This document shows positions 12,055 to 24,665 of a stretch of 64,000 nucleotides of DNA, piece by piece (within the stretch, counting starts at the first letter, position 1; the number at the start of each line of letters is the position of its first letter). The position numbers and the translations under genes are program-made. Source of the DNA: Monosiga brevicollis MX1 (taxonomy: Eukaryota > Opisthokonta > Choanoflagellata > Craspedida > Salpingoecidae). The notes below the pieces were generated by a model. That model searched no databases and had not been told where the DNA came from. It worked only from the letters and a program-made list of their open reading frames with translations. The stretch covers positions 62,468 through 126,467 of the forward strand of contig NW_001865056.1 in NCBI RefSeq assembly GCF_000002865.3, read 5' to 3'.

Positions 12055-12519
12055 GGCGGTTCAGCGGCTGGGCGTCTCAAGGGCCCGTGCTCGATGCAAA
12101 CCGGTAGAAAGTTTCAAGCCGAATCTCACCAAGACGACCCAACCATATCAAAGCCCCACCCTCGTCCACCGCGTCCGAAGGGAACCCCCCCACCACACAC
12201 TCTATCTCCTCTGCAATCCAGCCGTCGCGCGCTGCCAGACGTAGCCAGATGGCGACCGCGGCGCCAAAGGTGCTTGCCAGCATGGAAATGATGACAACAT
12301 AAAGTACGAAAACCCTCTCATTAACTTTCATATAATACGTTATATAATCTTCATAAAGTACCAAATATGCTACATTATCATGATCATCAAAAAGTCAGTT
12401 ACGTATCTTCAATAACCATTCATTTCAAAACATAAAATGACGTTACTACGCGAGCAAGACTACAACAAGTTTACTATTTACTACATTAACGTTTCAGGGC
12501 AGGAAGCGGTGACTGGCGG
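12055..12519. promoter_or_regulatory. divergent promoter region with AT-rich core
   Basis: The HemW/RSAD1 gene (minus) and the NMNAT gene (plus) start about 465 bases apart, head to head. Between them, about 12295-12490 is strikingly AT-rich (for example TATAATACGTTATATAATC) against a GC-rich background. A shared bidirectional promoter is the simple reading (inference). A minus-strand open frame of 95 codons runs through it but resembles nothing I know. Confidence 0.45.
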
Positions 12520-14031
<1,512 letters not shown>

Positions 14032-14401
14032 GACAACTGCTTCGAACGCCGACCACCACACCTCGACGGATTGTGACAATAAACGAACATGATGGGGCCA
14101 AGGACTGCAAAAGGCCCAACCCGACCCTTTGTCTAGCCAGGCTCTGATCCCTGTGCGTGGTGGCAACGGCGTCCTCCGGCGCCATCACATCAGCTTTCCA
14201 TAACCCTAGAGCATCATAATCTACAGGAACTTGATTTGTTTTTATTATGCCGATGACTATGCAAGTCGATACCAGCAGAATATTAGAGTATTGGAGACAA
14301 GTGTCAGCAGGAGCAGCGGGCACAGACACAGGCACAGGCAGTAGGCACGGGTTGAGATGTTCGGAAAGAAGCATCGAGGCAGTGGGAGACCAGATCGAGA
14401 A
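14032..14401. other. NMNAT 3' flank
   Basis: Short stretch after the NMNAT stop leading into the CA array. No gene seen; it includes AATAAA-like TGACAATAAACG near 14076, a possible polyadenylation signal. Confidence 0.4.
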
Positions 14402-14818
<417 letters not shown>

Positions 14819-15139
14819 AGCAAAAAACGGCTCCAGCATTATTTTTGCGGATTGCGAGCGCATGCCGCATCTGATTCGAATTGGTGCGCGGGTGTTGTTG
14901 GTATTCGGCAGGGATTGACGCGCTGGGCGGGTGTGGCACGGTGGAGGTTGAGGGTTGGGCTGGATCGTTGGTTGTATGGGTTGAGAAAGTGAAGCCACGG
15001 CTCGACGTGCAGGTATGCGGTGCGCCTTTGGGGGGGGGGGAACTCGCAATGGTCAACCGTGAGCCGGCTCATCTGTTCCGGCTGTGTATGACGCAGCACA
15101 TCACAGCCGTGTGCCTAGCTTTGGCGAGGGCTTGGCAAA

Positions 15140-18100
15140 ATGGCGCGCCCATCTACAACACAGGCCATTAGCCGCACACCACGGTTGCCCGGCTGGCTGC
15201 CGCTGGTGCTGGCCGGGCTGACCTGGTTGCCCTCCGTCCACACAGTCGCATGCACGACCCAAGACATTGGCTATGTCTACACAGCATGCAAGGGCAACCC
15301 CCCCGTCCGCAATGAGGTTGGCGTCGCCTCCTCTGCTCAGATGCTTCCTTTCTCATGCTTGCGAAACAGCACCCACGCACCCATCATGCCGAAGGATATC
15401 ACCCCCACTCACGACGATCATCTTCCTGTTGATCGGCGCCCTGACACGAACGCATGTGTTTTCCGCAGCTGGCCTATAAGTTGACAGCCTGTGAAGGCAG
15501 CGTGGATGAATACTCGGGTTATGGTGTCTCGTGCTTCTGCCCGGCAGGCCAAGGGCGCCTGACCCCAAATGATCCCTGTGCAACCTGTGACAAAGGCCAT
15601 TTCAATCCTGGCGGCCTGCATTACAACTCGGCCGACTTTGTCACATGGACCTCTGTTCGTGCGCCTGCCTTGTTGGCCGCCCTTCCACAACCAAGTGCCC
15701 GTGGGCGCGTTGCGCTTGTCTGATGTTCTTGTCCCCGGGCCCCTCAGAACAAGGCTGATGATGGTTACTTTCATCAAGTGGAAGATGGCGTGTTCATCAC
15801 CTGTCAGGGCTCTGATACCAGCTGCAACAGGTTTGTCCAAGCAACTGAAGCCTGCTGGAGGTAGTTTTTTTTTTTTTTTTTTAATTCTGGACACTGGCGC
15901 AAACGTTTGCTCATCTTTCCGGCTCGATCATGATGCTCTGTGGCGGGGGATGAACATCTCAGCTGGACATATGATCCCGTTGACACGGGTGTCTTGAGCA
16001 GTGGTGCGTTCCATCGTCTCAGCCTTGGGCTCGAGGCTTTGCCAGCCTCGTCTGCACTTTGTTCATGGCGTCCATCTTGATGCCTGTGCGTGTAGGTGAC
16101 AACAGCAACTACTCCAACATTGACTCAACTCTCATCTTTGAGATCAAGTTTGCTAGTGCTAGCGGCAATGGTAGGTCGCGCCGCTGCTGCTTCAGACCCC
16201 CTCTTCTACGACCCAAGGTCTCGCCCGACCTCGATCTTATTTTCGCCCCAACGCTCAACATACTCGGCTTCCTGCTCGTAGCGCTGCGCTTTTCTTATCG
16301 TGTGGACAGCAGCTGCTCCTCCTACCTCTCTACGTGCAATGGACTTTCTGTCTACCTGGGATCCACGGTTGGTCATACCAGGTCTCATCTCAACCTTGGT
16401 GACCTTGTACGAGGAGGATACACGTGCTCATCGCTCAAGAACATGCCTGTCCGCAACGTCTCTATGCTTGGCTTTAGCGCATCGTGCCAGCCATTTCTGC
16501 CAGCATTTATGAGGTTGGCAACACCTTGGGCTACGTGACGTTTGATTCCACCGAGCGCCCGGACGTTCAACAGCTCTTGACTCGAGGTACATCGCCACGC
16601 ACAGAGCTTGGGTCTTGCCGCACGCTCGAGCCGCTAAAGAATTTGCTGCCTTTAGAATCTGTTGAGCTTCGCTTTGTGTACCACAAAGGCCTGTACAAGA
16701 GCGATGCTACCGATCGGGCCTACCTTCGCTACCTGACCGTAGTCAACGGCGTATCAGACCAGGTTAGCTTCTTTGATTGCCTCTGCAACGCTCTGCTATC
16801 GGCTTCCACGGCCAAGCATACATGGCGGCACTTTCTCGCAATCGTGAAGCCTCATCTCACGGTCACGTGCTTTGGTGTACCACCGCAGCGTTTCAACGAT
16901 CAGTGTCTCCCATGCCCCAGTGGTCACTTCAGCAACACCACTGGTGCTGCCCATTGCCATGCCTGCCCATGGTTTACCTATGCATCAGCCCAGGGGGCTA
17001 CTTCGTGCGTTTTGTGCGCATATCCAGCCCAATGCATTCCACCAGTTCTAAAACCTCATTCATTCGTTAACGCCGTTGTTTGCCCACTCCTTAGCTGCGA
17101 CGCATGCTCCGACGATACCATCGCTCAAGAGGCCCAGTCTTCTTGCCAAGATTTGCCGCCCTGCACTGAGGAAGATGTGGTGACGATCGAATCACCCGTA
17201 TCGCAATGCATGTTGGTAGGTCTTTGGTACCCTTGGGCGCTAACCAGCACAGTATCTGCTTCTCAGTTTATATCACTCCTGCACACCCGCAAACTTGGCG
17301 GGACGGCAGCACGACGGAGTTTACTGGCACGCAAATCGATCTTTCTTTGAGGCCATATCTCTGAATGGCGTGTCCAGGTGTGCCTGCCTCAACCCTCACT
17401 TGTGCGCTCGCACAACAATAGCCAAATGCCGCGCATCCGCGCTTAACCAACTTTCCTTTGCTCTCTACCTGCCTTGCTTTATCCGGGCTCTTTTGTTAGA
17501 GTACTTTGCAACCCCAACGCGCAGGATGCCGTTTCCTTGCCGGCCAGCCTCAACTTTTCACGACCATGCACCTGTCCAGATGGCCACGAGCTTGACACCA
17601 CGGGCGCACACCCGGCCTGCGTGCCCTGCCCAATGGGCTCTTTCAAAAATGCATCAATGCAGTCATGTATGGCGTGCTCTTCAGCGCAGAAAGCAGTCAG
17701 TTTCGCTTGTCACCACTTCTTGCAAGGACAATGGAGCACCACCCGTGACTTCACGAGGCGTGGGTTGTTTTTCTCAACTTGCATGTACACCGTCATCATT
17801 CATTTCGAATCGTGCTCGCTAGCAACCCTCGCTCGAGTTTGGGCCGTGGCGGGATGAGCCGGTGCGCATGCTCCCCAACAACACATGCCCTTCCGGCAAC
17901 GTCTTTTGCACGAGCTGTCAGGGCGATTGCGCTCCGGAGGAGAATGGTGTGTGACCCGAATGCCCCGAGGATTTTCGAGTCATGTAGCCATGTATTGTTA
18001 TTGCGAGACCCTTCTTGCTCACACCAGTCTTCCTTGGCCAGGCTGGCGGCCCCGTGGCGACTACATCTCAAGTGGACGATCACTTGGAGAGATGGAAACC

Positions 18101-21100
18101 ACGCTGCTTTTCCCCGATATTGCCGTGAATACAGAGCCCGTGATCCGTTGGGCCTGTAAAGTAGATTGCCGCCTCGAGGTTTGTATGAACAATTTGCTGC
18201 CGAACCTTTTGCTTGTGCATACATCTAAAGCTTTTCTCCTCACCAACGCCCACGCTGTCATCGGAACCCGTGGGCGCAGCGAGATCAGTCGGCGCGCGCC
18301 CCCACCAAGGACTGCTTCATGGAAATGATCATTTCGAACGATACAAATGTGTTGCATCAGGTAGTCGCACGTTTTCTGCGGACCGCGGTTCGAGTCGTAG
18401 CAAGCTCAACTTCTGTGCGTGCGTGTGTGGCCAGACCAATTGCTCGACGAGCTACTCCCCTACTAGTTCATATGTGTACTGGAGCAACTATCAACTGGAT
18501 ATTCCCGCTCAGAACATTGACATCTCCTTTCGGGTGGGTTTGCCTGCTGACTGACACGATCAACGCAGCTTGTATCCGGCATGTATGCTCATCATTCACT
18601 CTTGGGGGCATATGTACGCTGGACCCAGTTCTACCAAGCCGATACCAGTGCCGACTCCATAATGGAGGCTCGGCTGTATGGCCTCACAGTTGATAATACT
18701 GTTTCGGGCGGCGCTGACGAGTGTGAGCCGTGCCCAATGGGTCAGCACCTGGTCAACGGGACCTGTGCTGCCTGCCCTGCAGGTACGATGATTGACGTGG
18801 CGCCAACCTGCTTTTGAGCTTTCATGTCAATGCAGTTGTATGTATCAACAACCTGATGCTGGATGCATCTTGTTAATATCAGGCTCGGAGAGCACGTTCC
18901 CTCCAAGTGATCGTTGTCAACCCTGTACCGGCAACTCCTTCAACCCGAGTGCCGGCAGCATTGTAGGTTGGCCGCGTTTGCAGACTCATCTGACACGCAA
19001 GCGTGGGCAGCACACTGACCATGCACCGTGCTGCCAGTGCCGACCGTGTGGTGCCGGTACTACCGCTCTTGCAGATCACACCGGCTGCGACCTTCACCAG
19101 TGCCAGTTCACGGGCAGTGTGTCTGGAGCCCACTACGACCTCTCCAAGTTTGTAACCCACTCGCCGTTGTACGCCCCCACCTCCCTCTGTACGAGCACTT
19201 CCCATGGGCGCTGGGCTTGCTGATCAATGACGACTACTGCTGCAGGCTAGGAGACCCCAACGGCCCGATGATGACTATTGCGGCTGATTTCAGCAGTGTA
19301 TCTTATCCCGTTCTGTACATGTTCAACCCCTGCTACACCACGCATCAAAATGATGCCTGCGTCGATCCCGATACAGTACGGATCACGACCACGGCCATCG
19401 CGCGCGCGCGATTGAAAAAGTGTTGCGCCGTTTGTTTACAAAGCACTCTCTGGCGTGGCACAGAACAAGTCCTTGCCTTCCATGGCATGCTACCGCGGCT
19501 ACTCAAGTTCCTTTAGCATCGGCGAAACGCTTGGTTTTCAAGAGGAGGCTCAGGGTGTCACTCGCTTGACATTGACCACACAAGTTACGGTAAGACTTGG
19601 GGGGGGCCGGGGGGGTGAGATGGTTTGTGGGACTCTACCTGCAGCACGCTTGCGTGCGTGTGTTTGTAGTGCCTTTTCTCATCCAGCGGTGGCGTGGTGG
19701 CATTGTTGCTCGGTGTGCTTGTGTAAACTCATGTATCGGGTAGCCGACCTTTTCGCGCAAAAGCATCATCAATCTCATGTGTGACCCCGCCAGTGGGCGG
19801 GGATCGCCCGTGGCCGCCGCTGAAAGTGGCCGGGTGTACATTGGGCGATTTACCTACGCCGTCGTAAGTTTCGAGACATTGATATATTGTTGTGTGGGAT
19901 CAAATCGCACACACGGATCTGAGCTGATCTGCTCTGGGTGTATGGGGTAGAACTGGACCTCGGTCTATGCTTGCCCAGAATGTCGGTTGGATTCAGAAGA
20001 TGTGTATATTATTAACAAGGGCATTTGCATCAATGGTGCACGGTGAGTGTGCTGGGGCCTGCAATGTCTGTGCGGCTGAAAGTCACCTGACCCCTTTCCG
20101 CCGCGCCCTGCATCTGGGGGACACTGCTGGCAGGCTGCAAGAGTATGCCCCGGCGGCACTGTGTGTTGTTTTGGCACCGTCAGTAACCATCGAGTGCAAC
20201 CCGGATATCCCGCCGCTTGACCATGGCGTGGATCAGGTCCAGCTGGTCATCTACCTTGCGGTCAAGGTGTGTGGCGAAGCGGGAGCTGGGCGGGGTGACT
20301 TGGCAGGCCTGGTCTTTGGGTCATCAAGCACCTCACGGGTCCTCCAACTTGGGCACAATCGCTGTAGGAAACCATCGGTCTCCAGGAGTTGGAGCGGTTT
20401 CCGGTGGAGTTGGCTGCTTTGCTCACGGGAGTGTCTGCAGACAACATTGAGGTCGCCTATCTTGAGGTGACCAAGGCCGCAGTCACGCTGGTTACCTCGA
20501 ACGCAGACCAAACCATTTCCGAGCTGAAGCAGCATTTGGCCAGGTTGGATTACGTGTGAATCGGAATCCCACTGGCAGCAACGCACGCCTGCACGCACGC
20601 GGGAGCCCACAAAGAGCGCCATGACTCATGTATTTTCGCCGCCAATGTTATGTAGTGGGCAGTCTACACTAGGCACGCTATTGTCGGTGGAGTATGCAGC
20701 TGATGCCACCACAACCCGGGCCGGACAATCTGCACACTCCAAGTCCAAGTAGGTCTTGTCCAAAGATTAGCGGTGGCGACGACGGCGTGCGTCGTGCCGG
20801 GCTAGCCTAATGTGGGACATCGTAACCGCTACGCAGGGACAAGCTCGTGGCGGGTTTGGTGGTCGGGCTACTGCTGGTCGTGGCGGCAGTCGGCGTGGTG
20901 ACCTATCATTTCATGCAGTTGAGACGGCGTCATTACCAGCTTCTGGAAGTGGCGAGTGGCGTGGAGGGTGATGATGCAGCCTTTGATTTGGAGCATGACG
21001 AGGGTGGGGTTGTGCACAACATGGACGCCGTGACTCTGGACAGTAGCCTCGGTAGCACCTGGGCGCTCGGTGAGTCAGTGGCCCAGCCTTGCTCATTTCG

Positions 21101-21295
21101 TGCCTTGAGTTGAGGACAGCGCTTACATCTGGACCACGCGTGAATGCCTGGCCCGATCCATCTCTAGAAGCATCACAAATCAGTGCAGGCGGGGGCCAAG
21201 GCTCTGTGGGCCAAGGGCGGGCACCTTTTGATCCCAGCGCTGCCTCTATAACTGAGACTGGTGATGAGGAGGACGACGCGCCCCTTCCTTTCTAG
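15140..21295 (+). CDS. ELAPOR/KIAA1324-like cysteine-rich type I membrane receptor
   Basis: A multi-exon gene; exons 15140-15316, 15469-15654 and 15748-15830 join cleanly and many more follow to the TAG at 21293. The N-terminus has a signal-peptide-like core (PGWLPLVLAGLTWLPSVH), then YVYTACKGN and CDKGHFNPGG, matching the start of ELAPOR proteins. Cys-rich modules follow (CLPCPSGHFSNTTGAAHCHA at about 16910; CEPCPMGQHLVNGTCAACPAG at about 18722-18784), then WTSVYACPECRLDSED and ICINGARTVSVECNPDIPP at about 19953-20210. A segment at about 20367-20558 looks like an added small domain. One transmembrane helix (LVAGLVVGLLLVVAAVGVVT, about 20843-20902) is followed by MQLRRRHYQLLE; YQLL fits a Yxx-phi endocytic sorting motif. 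The acidic tail ends EEDDAPLPF. Animal relatives act in the endosome/lysosome system. Middle exon borders are approximate. Confidence 0.8.
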
Positions 21296-21857
21296 CCCCG
21301 GGGTTGAGTTCAGACGCGCAGGCGGGGCACTTTGCGCCATGTATTGAGTCAACTATTCTATATCCGGCCCTCGCCGCTGTTTTCTCGTGTCCATACTCGT
21401 GACCCTTGCCCGTTGCGACACGGCGTTCAAGCCGCCCGATCCAGTGCTTGCCTCAGCTAGCCTGTTTCCTGTTTGATGCCCTGTGGGCTGTCCACTTGTT
21501 GTCCCCGTAGTCCTGTTCTCCCATAGTTTGATTGTCCTCGAAGCTCAAAATTGGAATTTGACCGTTTAAAGTGATAAAGTGACCAATTGCAGGTTCACCC
21601 TTCAACCGTCACTTCTTCGTCTTGTTCTCTCACGCTTTCTGCGTCTGCTGGCGTTGGCGTGGTACACAAAGACCGTTCTCTTCTGCAACAACTCGCAGTA
21701 CAGTGTCATCATTATAACATGCTCTTGCCCCCATTGGACACTGGACGACGAGAAGGGGAGATGGATAAGCAGTTAGTTACACATGGGGCGTCAAGCATCG
21801 TAGAACCAGCCAGAGCTGAGCGCAGGGCCAGGGGGACAAGGTAAGCAAGGATAATCA

Positions 21858-21935
21858 GGAGGTAGCAGGAGGAGGCGGAAGGAGGCGGAAGGAGGCAGGA
21901 GGCAGGAGGAAGGCAGAAGGAGGAAGGCAGAAGAA
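21858..21935. repeat. GGAGGCGGAAGGAGG purine tract
   Basis: Imperfect tandem units of AGGAGGCGGA and AGGAGGCAGG, all purine on the plus strand except for single C bases. Confidence 0.85.
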
Positions 21936-22093
21936 GGACAGGGGGGATGTTGACACATTTGCAAGTGGCTCCTTCTGCGATTTGAAGGATTTGAAGGAGG
22001 TGTGCGATCGTTTGTCATACTTTTGCCTTTTTGTCAGCACGTGACGGCACAGGGGAGAGAGGGAGAGCGAAGAGAGAGAGAGAGAAATACATG

Positions 22094-22153
22094 TAGAGAC
22101 AGAGACAGAGACAGAGACAGAGACAGAGACAAGACAGAGACAGAGACAGAGAC

Positions 22154-22210
<57 letters not shown>

Positions 22211-22213
22211 CGA
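22094..22213. repeat. (GAGACA)n microsatellite
   Basis: About 20 units of AGAGAC with a few GAGAGA interruptions. The long Ser-Leu or Arg-Asp frames on both strands come from it. Confidence 0.95.
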
Positions 22214-22660
22214 AAGCACAAGTTTGCATTTTTCTTCTCTCTCTCTTGCCATTGCCAATGTGTGTGGTCTGTGCGCTGCGGTACCGAGGGGCGGAGGGGG
22301 CTTTGCTTTGCTTGCTCCGTGTCCGAGGGGATGATGATGGATCGTGCGGCTGCCAGATGGGCTTGGGAAGAAAAGAGGTCAGATGCCCAGAGCTCATGCA
22401 TGTACGCGCGACTTGTTGGCAGACGCTTCGATTTTACCACCGCGTGTACACGAAACGCTGCCAGCCCCCTTTCCAATGTACGTCTGTGGTCGGTCGCAGG
22501 CTATGCGTGTGATGCCTCCTCACAGGGCGTGGCCATGCCCTGTGGCGTGGCCTCTCCTGGGTGGCGTTTGGGCCAGTGGCCTCTTGGATGATGCCGCCGA
22601 TGCATGACTTGGCCCTGCTCTACCGCTTTAGAATCACTGACACCAAGGCACAGCTTCATC

Positions 22661-23999
22661 ATGGACGCTGCTGCCAAGAACCCAACGACCTCGGCCATCG
22701 AGGCCACCATTGCTGCTGGCGGTGATGCCAAAGCTGCCATTTCCATCGGCGTCATTGGACTTGGCACGATTGCCACTGGTGAGTCGAGCTGTACCGAGAT
22801 CTAGTCGGTATTCGTCTGGTTCGCCACCCACCAAGCTCTCATGCCGCTTGTCATGCCGCTTACCGTACCACCACCACTTGCATCGGGCACCAATCATGAT
22901 CAATTCAGCCTTTGTTCGTGGCCTGCTGCAGTCGCGGCGCAGCGCGCAGTTCCATTTCGTCGTGTCCCGCCGCAGCGAGCGCAACAGCCAGGCCTTGCTG
23001 GAAGCCTACCCCGACCAGGTCTTGGATCAACTGCACCCTGGCCGCCATGTCCGCCGTCCAGCTGACGCCCGCTGCCTCACTGGTGCGCTCCTGGTCTGCC
23101 GTGACCTCTGCTTTAGGTGCGCGTATGTGATGACAACCAGGACGTGGTTGATGCCTGCGAAGTGTTGGTGCTGGCTGTGCGCACCCCAGATGCGAAGACG
23201 GTCCTCTCACCCCTCAAAGCACACGCGGAGCAACTGCTGTTGACCTTTATGGCCACCATTCCCTCCCCGGACCTGGCCGACTGGATGAAGGCTGACGTCA
23301 GCCGCGTTGTGCGAGCCGTGCCGCTCCCACCCATTGCGTATCAGCGGGGTGCCACAATTTATGCACCCCGTCACCCCCTCGTGCACGAGCTCTTCGATCT
23401 TGTGGGCGTGGCCATCCCCGTCAGCAATCCAGAACAGCTGCGCGGTCTCCAGGCCATCACATCCCTCATGGGGCCTGCTTACGCTCAAATGCTCGCGGCG
23501 CAGCGCTGGTGTGAAGCCCACGGTTTGTTGCCCTCGCCCAAACCACCAACTCAAAAGCGGCCCGTGCCTTCATTTGCTCGGCAACTCATTCACCTGCGCG
23601 CACCTTAGGCGTTCCCAGCGAAGCGGCCGTCACCTTCGTCTCCGAATTCTACTCAAGCATCTGTGACGACGCCCGCCTGCGACAACGACAAATGCGGGCC
23701 GAAGGCGAAGACATCAGCCACCTCTTCCAAGAACTTGTCAATGAGCAGACCCCGGTAGGATTTCATTTCTCGCTCGCTTCCCCTTAATCTTCGCCCGGCG
23801 ATGGATTTTGCATGTCTTCCGTGACCCGTCGCAAGTCTCATTTGCGTCTTCATCTGTTTCTCAGGGTGGTCTGAATGAAAGAGCCATTGGTGACATGACA
23901 GCGCTCGGTGCCTACGATAGCTTGGCCCGAGCCTTGGACAACACAAACCTTCTGCTTCAAGGCGTGGTGGTTGATGCCGAAGGCAATGGTGCAGCATAA
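22661..23999 (+). CDS. pyrroline-5-carboxylate reductase-like (ProC fold) protein
   Basis: Five exons join in phase: 22661-22778, 22909-23018, 23117-23522, 23609-23754 and 23865-23999; about 304 residues. The N-terminus has a Rossmann fingerprint ISIGVIGLGTIATAFVRGLL, then VVSRRSERN and CEVLVLAVRTPDA, as in NAD(P)-dependent ProC enzymes. A VRAVPLPPIAYQRGATIY stretch takes the place of the usual MPNTP region. The C-terminal helical part contains NEQTPGGLNERAIGDM, the counterpart of the P5CR signature VTSPGGTT. The family reduces pyrroline-5-carboxylate to proline, but the signature here is GLNE rather than GTT, so substrate specificity is open; it may be a ProC paralogue of another function. 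No clear targeting signal; an Ala-rich N-terminus precedes the Rossmann fold. Confidence 0.8.
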
Positions 24000-24665
24000 A
24001 CCCTGCCCCAAACCCCTTTTTTTTTCGAGAGGCCTATACACGGACTGCATACCATTCACATGCCATTGCAAGCTATTTGAGACAAAGTGGGCCGCGTCAC
24101 AGTCTACCCGCAGGGCGGACCTGTGAGCGGCAACAGAGGTCAAGCGGACAGCCTAATTCATATTCGAATCACTCTATTTCACTAACTTTGTTTGCGGTGT
24201 CAATTGGGCTACACATGGTCGCAAACGAAAGAAAAAACAAAATCAGGACGCTGCAGCCTCGCCGCTCGTCCCTGCATGCCATGGTTCGCTCGGGGATCGT
24301 GGTACAAACGGATGGACAAGCTCGTCAGCTTGCACATGGGCAGGGGCAGAAACAAAGCCAAGGTTTCGGTTCGGTTCGGTTCGGTTCGTGTAGTATATGG
24401 TCATTTATTGTTGGGCCTTGGCGCGCGGCGTCCGACCTACGGCATGGACAGCGCCGGGCACGAACCACCGCGAGTCAAGAACACAACACTCCCCAAAACA
24501 ATACGACGACCAAAACACCCCGATGATAAAGCAACGCAACCGCAGCACAATGTCATCCAGCACCAGACGAAAGGCCAGGCACGCGCGAGACGAGCGAGCG
24601 AGAACAACTGCAGGCCTGAAGCCAAGGGAACAAGGCAGTCACGACCAAAAACGGAACGGAACGCC
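24000..24665. other. convergent 3' spacer
   Basis: Between the stops of the reductase gene (+) and ALDH16A1 (-). It contains a short GGTTC repeat at about 24364-24391. Overlapping open frames on both strands match nothing recognisable. Confidence 0.6.
24364..24391. repeat. (GGTTC)n short tandem repeat
   Basis: Five copies of the pentamer GGTTC in the 3' spacer. Confidence 0.9.

Larger units (their letters stand above)
21296..22660. other. intergenic region with two purine-rich tandem repeats
   Basis: Between the ELAPOR-like gene and the reductase gene. It holds a GGAGGC/GGAAGGAGG tract and a GAGACA tract (listed separately). Open frames over these are low-complexity. No other gene is supported. 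Confidence 0.6.

Noticed and set aside
18380-18400. A GGTTCGAGTC box resembling a tRNA T-arm
   Set aside because: No matching acceptor stem, D arm or anticodon arm around it; it lies inside the ELAPOR-like gene.
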